Assembly: GCA_021234535.1 (NCBI GenBank)
Contig: CM037843.1
Span: 26,071,911 to 26,135,910, forward strand
DNA: 64,000 nucleotides
From: Stichopus chloronotus
Taxonomy: Eukaryota > Echinodermata > Holothuroidea > Aspidochirotida > Stichopodidae
Direction of reading: 5' to 3'
This document shows positions 37,712 to 49,784 of the stretch, piece by piece. The position numbers and the translations under genes are program-made. The notes beneath the pieces were generated by a model that worked only from the letters and a program-made list of their open reading frames with translations, did not search any database and was not told where the DNA came from. The first letter of the stretch is position 1. Each line of letters opens with the position of its first letter.

Positions 37712-38056
37712 AGGGAAATAGGGCGTTTAGAATACACCAACATGACAGATAAGAGAAATAGCTTTAGTCATTGTTAAACCATTCACTCTCATCAATAAAC
37801 ATCTGCCAAAGCTTTATCTCCTGAAAATATTATGCATGTGATTAGTAATGGAAGATGTATCATTTGAATTTTGAAAAGTTTGGGTGAACAAATTCGTGAT
37901 GAACAACAAATAACTGAGTCTCTATCTGTGAGAAACTTATTTCTTGAAAAGAAGACTACTGTCCTTCCTTATTTTGAATAATCTATCATTCTGCGTCCGC
38001 AAACATTGGTTCTAAAAATATGGATGTTTCCTGTAAAACAAACGCCATATTTCCCT
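37712..38056 (+). mobile_element. TTAA-flanked MITE, copy 1 (345 bp)
   Basis: The terminal inverted repeats are AGGGAAATAGGGCGTTT and its near-complement at the right end (aaacgccatatttccct). TTAA lies immediately outside at both ends (37708-37711 and 38057-38060). A TTAA duplication is the hallmark of piggyBac-type insertion. It has no coding capacity. Confidence 0.92.
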
Positions 38057-38602
38057 TTAATTCTGACTTCTGAATGTTGCTAATAATGTAAAAAGAGCCA
38101 ATTAAACCATCTCTGGGAAAAACTTTACACTTTTAAAACATCTCCATTTCACTCCCCCTCCAGGCAGCAATCTTTTCATTCCCTTGCTTCTTCACAGCAT
38201 GAATCTATTTTCAGATCCAGGTCTCATAAATTGCACGCTTCAAAAAGTAACGTAACGTTATATTCACCCAGAGGCTCTTTGCATGCAAATGACGTACACG
38301 GCTCTAATGTTTCTGCAGCCATTTGGTATTTATAAACATTACTTGCCTTGTTAAAGTGTCAAGCAATGGAACTTAGAAATTCTGTTTGTCACTTTGATAA
38401 AGAACTGATGAAGTCCTTCAAGCATTCTATTCCTCTATTTTGCTTTTTTACTTTACGAAAATCCCATCTCTCAAATGTCATTCCACAGAAAGATTCCTGT
38501 TAAGTGTCATCACATTATCTTTCTGTAACTGGCAATATTTCATAAGCCTTTCAAAGTAAATTGGTTTAAAGAGCCTCCCTAGCTCTTTCTCATAAACCTT
38601 AA

Positions 38603-38947
38603 AGGGAAATAGGGCGTTTAGACTATATCAACATGGCATACGAAGAAAATAGCTTTCATCATTATTAAACCATTCAGTCACACCAATAAAAACCTGCAAG
38701 ACCTTCATCTCCTCAAAACATTATGCATGTGGTGAGTCACGGAAGATGCATCATTTGAATTTTGAAAAGTTTGGGTGAACAAATTATTGTTGATCAACAA
38801 ATACCTGAATTTCTATCTATGAGAAACTTATTTCTTGAAAAGACAGCTACGGTCCTTCCTTACTTTGAATAATCTGTCATTCTACCTTAACAAACACTGG
38901 TTTTAAATCTATGGTTGTTTTCTGTCAAACAAACGCCTTATTTCCCT
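38603..38947 (+). mobile_element. TTAA-flanked MITE, copy 2 (345 bp)
   Basis: Same family, orientation and length as the copy at 37712-38056, with TTAA on both sides (38599-38602 and 38948-38951). The two copies differ by scattered substitutions. Both lie in the intron between the alternative GALNT exons. Confidence 0.92.
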
Positions 38948-39426
38948 TTAATGCATAAATACAACAGGGGAAAAAATAGCAAATACCAAAAGCAGAAAAA
39001 AACCCAACTCAAAAACAGAAACAAAAAAGAAGTGTATAGTGAACACTGAAAGCAAGCATGCCATGGCTTTATAACATTTGCATGTTTTATTATAGACCAA
39101 AAGGAAAAGTTAGGTTTTATAAAAAATTCCTTCAAAACTGACAATTAAAGAAAGGTAAACCAAAGTGATATGATATAATTAAAAATAAAACAAAACAAAC
39201 AAATCTACGACACCTCTGTTCTCCCTGGAAGAAGTGGATACAAAAGCAAGCAAGCAGATCAACAATTGTATTTAGCAGTTACACACCAAGATTGCACCAT
39301 GAAGCTTGCAAGCAGAGCAGCAGGCAGGAGGACACTCAATTTCTGGCTTTTACATGTCAGCGCTGTAACTTGAAGATACATGCACACCGCTAGAGCGGCA
39401 GCAGTTGAGGAATATATGGGCAGTAC

Positions 39427-39514
39427 CTCCTCTGAGATCCTCCATTGCAGAGAAATATTTGAATGTTGAACTGTTGATTACATCAATGATGGGACTAACT
39501 ACAACGTGTGGTTC
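39427..39514 (-). CDS. galnt14-like: GALNT alternative exon B (mutually exclusive with exon A)
   Basis: An 88-nt exon with acceptor tttctttctcatcgaag and donor GTACTG (plus-strand gtac at 39423-39426). It reads EPHVVVSPIIDVINSSTFKY then FSAMEDLRG and the first base of a Gly codon. It covers the segment equivalent to about residues 245-272 of GALNT2, after the DxH motif and before the F-x-W acceptor-groove residues. Its sequence (VVSPIIDVI, DLRGG) is the more ordinary one for GALNT2/14/16. It has exactly the same length and phases as exon A at 34846-34933, so either exon gives an open product; both together, or neither, would shift the frame. Confidence 0.93.
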
Positions 39515-42500
39515 CTTCGATGAGAAAGAAAATTGATGCAAGAAAAGAAAAGAAAAATTCAACAAAATGGATGAAAGACATGACCAACACTATGTAAATG
39601 TACTGTACATTAGTAACATTACACTACAGTGACTGACATGATGGGATGAAACTCAAGACGGGAGTACACTGACATCGTAACCACTCAATTTGACACCCCT
39701 CTTGTATGTCCTGGATTTATTTTTCCATCTCACCAGTGCTACAGTGAAACATGTTTCTTACTAAGTTACATTTGCATTCTTCAAGTGACTTCATTGAATA
39801 TATAAAGTTGCAAGTCATGTTTTAAAAGAATCTTCATTATGTATTTTGTTTACCTCTGTTTTGAGAATTCACAAAAAACCAACAAGATTAGACAATTTTG
39901 GAGAAATGTTTACAAAGTATATCAATAACCTTCCAAATCTTGTCATACTATTCCTTGTCATGATACTTGTTCCAGAATGTAGGCTATAAAGTGTCAATAA
40001 ATTGGAATTAAAACAACTAACTTTTTGGTTTATCAGCTTTAAAGGACATTATGTTCCCCATTTCATGGTCGTTATGGACTAGACTTGCAAGAATACTGGC
40101 ATCATAGCATTATTGATTGATATGTTGTCAAGAATCTTTATGATAATGAGATAAAATGTCAACAAACCAAGCATGGCCCAGAGGTGACAAAGGTACACAG
40201 GGCCTCAAATATTAATGATCTCATTCAGTATTTTTTACTATCAGCAAGATCAAGACATGTGCTGAAAAAAACTCAACCTCTTGGAAGAAAATAATTAACT
40301 GATTAGTAACTGATTGGTCTGCACCTTGAAGTGGAGTATATGGCTCCTGAAACATTACACTGGTAGGGCAACTTGGTTGTTCAAAAGTTCAAAAAGCATT
40401 GGTGGAGTCCTCGAAGGGGTGTCAGGTCAATAGATTGGTAGGTCTTGCATTTTTCTGCCAGAATTTTATGGGCACCAATATCGTTAAAAAACAATGATGC
40501 AAGAGATGAAGAAGAAAAAACCTTCACCAAATCCACATGAACACTACTGAAATTGACTTGTGAGTTATCAAGGGGCCAACAGATTTAAACATAAAGGTAA
40601 AAACTCCAACAGTCAACACATGAAGTTCCTGAAGAAGATTTTATATTTTCTTTTTAAGGACATTTCCTGTCACCTCAAATCTGTGCAACTATGGCAGAAT
40701 GCTGGTCAGCTGAACTGACATTATACAGGGCACAGTTGGCACCAATAGAGCAATACAGAATTAAGTGACCTAAATCGTGAAATTGCCTTGTGTGAGGGAG
40801 AGATTATTACTGATCTATTCTAGATCACCTTCCTCTTCTTCCAATTTTCTCAGAGGCTTTGTAGTAACAGAGAGTTGTGCAAAGAGGTTCTCCAAAGTCA
40901 ATATTCCGAGCATTCTATGAACATGGAAATAAATCAGTTTCAAAAGATAATGCAGCTCTGCAGATGGTTAGTCCTAGATCTGATTGATTAAAGCTCGCTT
41001 GAGAAGAATATTGAACTGATCCAGACGATGACGCCACTGTCTCCTTTTAGACAACTCCGAATGAGGTAATTAGAGCAGAGAAGCAACATTATGTTGCATG
41101 TTTTCTCATCATCAACCGTTGTACTGATGTATCCAGGCCAGCAATTAAGCTGGCCTTGTAGTAATAACAATGGAGCATATTATTGGGGCGACATGCACAT
41201 CAGAGCATATATTGCATCGAACACAATGCTACCTTGAATGGTGAAGTACATACCATGCTTTGATTTGGGTAAAAAGTATCTGAAGTTAAAGTTAGCTGTT
41301 ATGTTCATTATGTTGGATTATCTGATTTTGATTACCAAGGTTCAAGTATTCCAGGATAAATGAGTAAATAGGTCACAAATGAAAGAACAGTGGTTATCAG
41401 CAAAAAAAATAAAACAGGGTTTAATCAAGTCTGATAAGTTACTTTCTTCAAAAGAAAATCTCGTTTGTCATTGAACTGAGTTACGGTTTGGGAATAAATA
41501 CAAGGGCCCAAGGTCTTAAATTTCAATGACACCTCAATAACAACATCATCATCAGTCTCAAATCAAACTCACTAATCAGATTGTTGGGATTTCTATGATA
41601 AGTGTTCTCCAATTATACTGAAGTATTCTTATATAGTCACTTTTGGAGTTTTTTAAACACAATTATGAGGGAATTCTTCTCAAATAATTTTTATCCTTCT
41701 CCTTTCTGTTCATTTTCAGTGTCTAACAACACATCTGATACCTAAAGAGCTCAAGGTAAAGGAAAAGAAAAATCATCTAAACATTTAAACATACTTCTTC
41801 TTCAAACATACAGGAAAAGTTCAATAACCTTTCATGACCTGCTTTTAATCCTGAAAGTAAACTTTTGTCCGTGTTGTGTGAAAAAATGTTTGGTATCTGT
41901 AAACACAGCCTTTAATTATTTATCTTTCAAAAGACAAGAGGAACACCCATGCACTTTGTTCAGTTTTCATTTCTTGACAGGATATTGTTACAGTCAACAT
42001 CTTGCACAGGGCTGAAAGACAGCACATTTGTAACCATATGAGAAATGGCTGCTAAAATGTGCCTTGTCAGCACAGGAAATTGTTCTTCTGAGATTTGAAG
42101 ATATGGCAATGTAAACTGGAATGTCAATTACGACAAAAACTGACATTTTCTTCCAATCCAGACAATTTTCATAGACATTTCTGGATGTAGTGGCTCTAGC
42201 TGCTCTGAACTGAACTGACAATTGACCTTTTTCACTGTCACGACAAAATGTGACATGCCCTGTGTTCACATGTGACAAATGTGCTCCTGATCAACGTTTC
42301 GGGAGATCATTGTGGTTTCCTTGATCACATGATACTGCTTTCCCATCTGAGGACGCGCTCTCGATCTGACGACGAGCTCGTCAGCAACCTGTCTTCCAAC
42401 TGGCCTCTATCGCGTTTGTTCGCAAAATATCAAGCACTAATATATATATAGTTGAAAAATTAGAATAAATATGTATGTATATTGTACTGTATATACAAAT

Positions 42501-45500
42501 GCTTTGAATGCTGGGGTTCTACACTGTGACGGCACCATGGCACACTGAATAAACCAGACATCAAAATTCTTCTCCTGAAACCGAATGTCGACCTCCCTCA
42601 GTTAATTTTCATTCTCACCAAGCTCAGCCACTTGCAAGCGTGAGAAACAAAATCGTCCTTGTTACAAACACCGAGAAAGGTCTCAGCACATCCCTATTTC
42701 CATCCATGTCTACTTTAACAGACCGCAACACTACACTTTACCTTAAAACAATATCTTGAATACATACAAGACATAAGACGTAAGTTTTGGGGGTCACAAC
42801 TCATATAGTTCTTATTTTTTCACACAAACTTACTCTGACGCTACTTTCATATGCTAGAAGCATGTTGACTAAAACCCCAACCGCATACGACAATCTGCTA
42901 CTGATGAAGTTGCGCCATATTTAACACATGACAATAAAAACCCATGTAGCTTTGGTCTAAAGCACTGACTACTTTATCATTCAACCCCCGACCTCCTGAA
43001 GGAGCCATTTACTCTTTCGTATTAAATTATGCGCAATGACTTCGGGACTCTCCTTAAAATTGTGCAACCGCTCACAGATAGGCCTAAACAAAATGCCAGA
43101 TAGTGTAATGCCTACCCATAAGTACTTCATTGATGGTATAGGTACAGGGTACACGCACATGCTGGTCCTACCACTGTGGTAGTATGTTTTATGCATAAAG
43201 GGCATGCAACATCTACTGGCCTTGGCTAGTGTAGTTCTCTCACCTCAACGCATGCCGATATATGTACACAGAGAGTCCTGTGACACTGAATTTCAACAAA
43301 CAAGTGATCCAATCTCATAAGCATTCCCATGCAGCTTCCGGCTGTGATCTGATGACGAGTATATGGTTAGATGACTTGACGGACTGTGATCATGATCATG
43401 GGAGCTTGATGATGACCACGGGTGCGTTCACGTGGATTTTTTATTAGAGTTTGATGACGAGCGCACGATCTGGTCATGGCTTGTTGACGGGCGTATCATC
43501 ACATGTGAACACAGGGTCTGATACGATCGCTCCGTATGGACGATACTGGATAAGAAATGTAAATGCCGACAGCTTTTGCTGACAGACTGCTTGCAACTTA
43601 GAAATAAACTCAAATTGTCAACTGAATTACACAAGTATGCATCTAAAGATTCTCATCACTTTAAGTCTTTGTTAAATTTCCAGGACAAAAACTAGTGCCT
43701 CATGTTCTTACCTTCTTCCCCCCTCACCCAAGTCCAAACTAGCTGAACTGCAACTCAGGTACATCTTTGAAGTTATAGTAGGTAATGCTAGAAGAGGTCT
43801 AGTGAGATGCTGTGAAAACCTCTGACACTTAGTCTCCTTCCAACTTCTGCTAGACATGCATGTCCGTTTAAGATGGCAAGAGATTGTGAGGGAGGGAGCA
43901 CTTATGTAGTCAAAACAATGTATCCTTCTACTAGCTGGAACTGAAGATAACCTCTCCTGGAATTATTGTAGTAATCTTGTGCTGCTTAAAAACATGAATT
44001 GTTTGAGCCAGTAGGTCACTCACCTCCTTTCTGTAAAAGCTTATATTGGACATACCTATATTATGATGACCACAGAGAACTAAACACACTTTTGATCCCA
44101 CTTATCCCCTCTCCCTGACCTCTTATTAACGACCAACAACAGCTTTATCCCAAATAAATGAAAGTTGTTTGGGAAAGTAGCATTTGAAAATATGTCCTAC
44201 TATTCTAATAAACATAATACCAAATGACCAATTATACGTATTGCACTACTCAACAATTAATCATTGACCTCAATTTCCAATCCTGCATTGACTGCATTTC
44301 TTTTCCTGGATGATATACAGTATGACCTCTGACCTATTTTGTGTCCCAACAATTAAGAAGTCCCCCCCACCCCCTCTCCATGCAAAATGGGACTTTTCTG
44401 TATGGATTAAAAGGCACCCAACTGTGACAAAGCTTCATTATCTTAACCTGTTAAGTTCCACACTGCGCAAGGATATCTTTTTCCTGAATATGCTCCAGTT
44501 TTTATCTGGCCATGTGCTGTATATGTTCATTTACCTTCAAATATGCTACTGCCACAAGAGAGCATTTTCCACCACCATTCTGTGTGTTCCTCTTTGATTT
44601 CTGAGAATAATTTGCCATGGAATAATGGTATTGAAGAAAAGATGAACAATGTATCAACAAATAACAAGTATTCATTGCCATGTAAATCTTTTTACTTGCA
44701 ATAATTTATTTCAGTCTAGCCAATCTGGCAATCCTTAAGGACTACCCATCAACTGCATCTGTCTTTTGTATTTCTCAGATTGGATGGCAAAACCTTTGCA
44801 AATATTTTCCCAAAAAATAAATGTCTTTGTGTTGTTGTTTTTTTTTAAACATGCAAAGTTCAATGCTGGATACTTTTTCTGATCATTTTCCAGATCTCCA
44901 CTTAATCATACGCTCGACCAAACGTAAGCAAGGTATTACATTACTATACTTTACTGTTGTTACAAATGTACCAATGTCTGTGGCGGAGAAGATGAAAATG
45001 CCCAAGGCGAGCTGCTACATTTAATAAAAATATCTGCCTCCTTCTGAATATCTGAGGTCAACATGTAGGAAGAAGTACTTTATCAAAGGAAGCTATCCAC
45101 TCCCTATGGTAATAATTTCTTTCCTGCTTCTGACAATCAAACATTTGTCTGCTTTCAATTAAAAACAAATTCCTCAGACAAGAAATTTTAATAACATTAC
45201 TTTCACCAGCTTCAGTTTCTACAGGGTATAAAAACTAAATTTTTGAATGATATAGTAATTTACCTCAATGGCTCACATGGCCAACCAATGAAAAAGTGTG
45301 AGATAAAGGTTAAAAAAAAAAAATGTGACAAATTCATAAAACTTCACTTCGACGGATGTTAAACCTAGTTATCAAAGCCATCAGCTCAGGAGGAATTGTA
45401 TTACAACAACGAAATATGTTAAACAGAACAGTTACAAATCTATTTTCTTCCAAGACAAAAAGAAGGGGCAATAAAAAAAGGCTTTGGGGGGAAAAAGATT

Positions 45501-47125
45501 TTTGAACTCTGGCAAAGTACTTTCAACTTTCAGTTGTTGTCCCATTTGAGATGTTGGTTTTCCAAGCAAGGAATTGATGCACACAAAAGACCGTGCAATG
45601 ACTACAAATCATTAAATGTTCCCCAAAAGAAAAATCCCACTTTCTTTGAAAATTTCCACCAGTCAAATAATGGAAGCAAAAAGTTTGTTATTTCTATATG
45701 TCATAGCTATGTGATATTTGGCAGTATTTGGTAAGAGTTGCACAATGATTAATTGATATGCAAAAGTAACATTTCCGAATGTCTGTTGACCTGATAGCAG
45801 CTAATACTCTGTTTCTTAGTTCATGTCCTCATTATTGCATTGATCTTAATCGTTAAAATTTCTGGGTGAAAGGGACAGAGATCAACTTCTGTCTCCCACA
45901 GATGTTGGTCTTGATTTTTTCTGAAACCTCTTTACCACCTTCTTCTTGATTAGTTGAAGTTCATCTTAAACCAAGTGTAAATAGACTATTACAAAATGAG
46001 TACATATTGTTTTAGGTCTGCTTAAAGTGGCTACTGTTTTTGTTTTTTTTTGCTAACAGCAGACAAACAATGATAAAATAGTGGTACCTTTGATGGTAAT
46101 TTATGTGTTCACTTTGATGACACACAATTTTGAGTAAAGATTTCTCGATGCGGTAAAGTCCTTAGAGATCAATGATTTTGAATACCATCAATACAATTGG
46201 GTCAATTTGTGTCCAACTATTTTAATTCCTTGAAAACCTGGAGAAATATGTCCACATGTGCATTAGAATTACATCATACTTCAACAGTCATTGTGACTTA
46301 CAGTGCCAGCCTATGCTTACGATGCATTATATAACGTAATCTTAAATGCCATACATTGAGCAATGGTGTTACGCTATCCATATTCTCATGACTGGCTTTG
46401 TTTTGTCCACGTTTATGTTTTCTCCCTTGGTACAGCTGGTCCTACAAGGGAGCTCAGTAACAGCCCCCCTGTTAATTCCTGTAGTGCCAGCTGCCTTTAC
46501 AGTGGTTGAATACAGCATGACCCTATTCTGTATCATATTTACACTTCTCACCTAGAATGGATGAACACTTGCTGTGCGCATAGTCCTTTGAACTGCAGTG
46601 ACCTGTAAACTTCATAGAAACTCATTTCCAGAGCTTACAAATTTCAACAAGAAGACACTTCATTCTATGGCTGTGTGTAGTAATGAAAACTGTTAAGCTT
46701 CCTGTCGCACCATGCAAAATAGCACCAACGTTTTTGAAGAAGGTATTTCACTGTAGCAACAATCTGCAGCCACCTTTGAAATTACGCCTGATCGATTTAA
46801 AATTCATGTACAGTGAACAACATGGCTTCTTTCCCAACCACCACTGGTTCAACGTTGCGGTATTTGTTTGAATGGATGAAATAAAACCAGTCGCGATGCT
46901 CATGTGTCAATGGACCCTCACCGAAAGACAATGCAAAAATCTATTGCATTCATGTAAGATGTGGTACTAACTATGTGATCACGTCTGCACAAACTATCAG
47001 CTCACTTTCGCTGTAGCCATGTTGTATGAAAACCAACTTCAAAAGAGCTAATACTGAGAGGTTGTAGAGTGAACCTCAAATGACAAATCTGTTGAAACTG
47101 TTTTTTATATTTTAAGAGATGCCTT

Positions 47126-48136
47126 TTAAAGGTTATGTGACATGCTTCCAGAAAAGAGCTCCCTTCATGAAAACGTTACAAAGTAAATCCCTGAGTGAAA
47201 ATTCGTTGGAATTTTATTTGTATCTATTACCCTTTTTGAGATATGACTTTTCAAAGTTTGAAGAAAATGCAAAACAGATGACGTGGAGTGTTGCACAGTG
47301 TCAGTTTTTCTTTTGTTAACCCTATATATTTTGCATCTTAATTACTTAATCACTGAGTTTCACACTGGTAAGTGATATTGATATTTTTGAAGGAGAAAAC
47401 ACATGCTTCCAAAATAAAACCCTTTGGGCATATAAAATTCTCAAATGACCTTGAAATAAAGGTTACATAAACAAAGGATTAACATAAGACATATCCTGGG
47501 AGTCCCTCCCCTGACATCACAACTTTGCATATTTAGCCAATGTTTATTCAGGACACAGCTGTGACACACTAATTTGCCTGTAAATTTGTCAATTTTTGAC
47601 AGATGTTGATGCAATTTGTGGCTATTTTCAACATTTTGAATGCCTCATGCACCCAATACCTCAAAATGTCATTATCATGTCACAAGACCTTTAAACATTC
47701 AAAAATTTTTGCCACGACTGATTACCTGTAAATGTGAAAATTATGATGTGGTGTATTGCACAAGGCACAGTGTCAGTATTTCTTTTAGTGAAGGTGAGAC
47801 ATGAAAATGACAATTTGGAGTATTGGGTGCATTAAACATCGAAAATATTAAAAATAGCCACAAAGTCCGACAAAATCTGTCAAAGGTTAACCAATTTATA
47901 GGAAAATTAGTGTCTCACAGCTGTATCATGAATAAACATTGGACTTAAAGTATGCAAATTTGTGACATCAAGAGATGGACTCCTATGATATGTCTTATGT
48001 TAATCCTTTGTTTACAGAATCTTTATTTCAAGGACTTTGAGAATTTATACGCTCGGAGATTTTCACTAAGGGTTTAACTTTGCAACTTCTGAATGACGGG
48101 TGCTCTTTTCTAGAGGCATGTCACACAACCTTTAAC
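47126..48136. repeat. ~1-kb imperfect palindrome (foldback element)
   Basis: The left arm starts ttaaaggttatgtgacatgc and the right arm ends with its near-complement (gcatgtcacacaacctttaa). Further matching pairs run inward: tgtttattcaggacacagctgtga pairs with the segment reading tcacagctgtatcatgaataaac, and the 'cacccaatac' region pairs with 'gtattgggtg'. The arms are about 500 bp. It has no coding content, and half copies occur at 48180-48520 and 61690-62228. Confidence 0.85.
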
Positions 48137-48179
48137 CCTTGATATATTGTCGCGTAATAATTTGCCTTCCTCTTTGCAT

Positions 48180-48520
48180 ACTGGTAATTGATATCAATAT
48201 TTTTATAACGAGGACAATATTAACTTCCGCAATAAATCCCTCTGCACAAAACAAATGTTGAATTGTCATTGAAATGAACAGAAAGAAAACAAGTCAATTA
48301 TAACATCATGTGAGTCTCTCCCTTGACTTCACAAAATTGCATCCTTACCCACGTTTATTTATGATGCAGGTGCAATATTGAAATTTGCTTGTAAAATGAT
48401 CAATATTTGATAAAATCTGAAGGAATTTGTGGCTTCTTTCATGTTCACTAATAATATACTTCCAACATGTCTACTGTAAACCGTCACTGTAGTGTCTCAT
48501 GACCTTTAAAATCTCTGTCT
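48180..48520. repeat. Half copy of the palindromic element (left-arm type)
   Basis: It follows the same order as the left arm at 47370-47700: 'ggtaattgatatcaatattttt', 'gtgagtctctccc', 'tttatttatgatgcaggtgc' and 'ctcatgacctttaaa'. It is more diverged than the two arms of the full palindrome. Confidence 0.75.
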
Positions 48521-49662
48521 TTGATGAAATATGAATCACTTAAGTGTTTGTATGCATCATTGATTTGTGCCATTAAGAAGTTCAGCCATCCATTAAACTG
48601 ATGACTTCTGTCAAGGCCTCAGGTTCTAATAAGATTGCTTTTCCACTTGTGGATGATCACTCGCTTGCAAACCAATCGCATTCTTCCGTCGGCCAGATTG
48701 GATTTTCATGTTTCCCATCTAGCTTCAAATGGTCTGTCTTTGCATGCACTTCCTCATGAAGTAAAAACAGACAGATGTAGATGACATCAAGTTTGAATAG
48801 CACCAAATATTTTCTGTCTTTGAACAATCTGCACCAATCAATAATTGACAAAAGTAGCTAAACTTTACATGATTCCCTCAGGACAATTTATGGGCAAAGC
48901 AAACTGAGTCATCATTATCTGTCTGGGTCGCTAAAGTTCAGAATTCAAACTTCCTGTCCAGTTCATCAGTCACAGAGACATCAGCATGCAAGTTTCAACA
49001 CCATGTATATTTTTATTTGTTTCAATTACATATATGTATGCATTGTATCCTCAAACTTGGCTTCTGCCTTCAACCTGTTTCACTTTATTCTCTAAAGTGT
49101 TGACACTTTCGGTTGGTGTTTACTCAGATCTGAAACACTGCTTCAAATGTTCAAAATGTGCTTCAAAATTTTGCACCACTTTTTGTAATCTAGGCAATGT
49201 TTATTGTGGGCTTTAAATTGACAAGTGGTTGGAAAACTAACACAAGAGTCATTCCAGAGCAGCTTCAAGCATCATTCCTTTCTAGCTGTCACTCCAGTTT
49301 TAGAATTTATTTTACAGCAATTAAAACTTATTTACTTCACATCAATTGTATCATTTTCATTTATTTTACAGCATTTTATCATTTCACAGACTTTATTTCA
49401 CAGCAATTAAATCAACAACAGAAAACATTTTTCTGTCAAGAAAGGCTTCAAATGGCCTAATGTGCGCTAACATTTCACATGCTGTGAAAACTATGTGATT
49501 ATCACTGCAAGTCGCTAATCCTTTGCTGAATTTCAAACACATAAAGTTTGGTATTTAAAACATTCACTGTGGATGTGAGAAAATTTGGAGAACTGGACTG
49601 ATGTAAGACATACATTTTGCGACAAGATGAAGACCAAACAAAGATCCATAGATGAATCATAC

Positions 49663-49784
49663 CTGAGTTACCCTATGCAACAGCGGTTGCAGCCATCCAA
49701 CATTTGCCTCACAGTGACTGTCTAAGAAAGTGAGGACACTAGCCTCTGCAGCATCTGCTCCTCTCACCCTTGAACGGATAAGAC
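49663..49784 (-). CDS. galnt14-like: GALNT exon with DxH metal-binding motif
   Basis: A 122-nt exon with acceptor cttaccaacag and donor GTATGA. Its first two bases, GT, complete a Gly codon; it then reads [20 protein letters not shown] followed by DSHCE, ending LLHRVTQ in phase 0. DSH is the metal-binding DxH of the GT-A fold (Asp224/His226 in GALNT2 numbering). It must splice to one of the two 88-nt alternative exons, both of which begin on a codon boundary as this exon requires. Confidence 0.96.

Larger units (their letters stand above)
34934..39426. other. Intron between the two alternative GALNT exons (about 4.5 kb)
   Basis: Contains two direct copies of a 345-bp TTAA MITE (listed). I looked for a third copy of the 88-nt exon and saw none, but short diverged exons could escape reading by eye. 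Confidence 0.55.
39515..49662. other. GALNT intron (about 10.1 kb)
   Basis: Holds a ~1-kb imperfect palindrome (47126-48136) and an adjoining half copy (48180-48520), listed separately. A CpG-richer patch near 42345-42425 includes the 12-bp palindrome gacgagctcgtc, and another lies near 43340-43560. No exon recognised. Confidence 0.55.
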
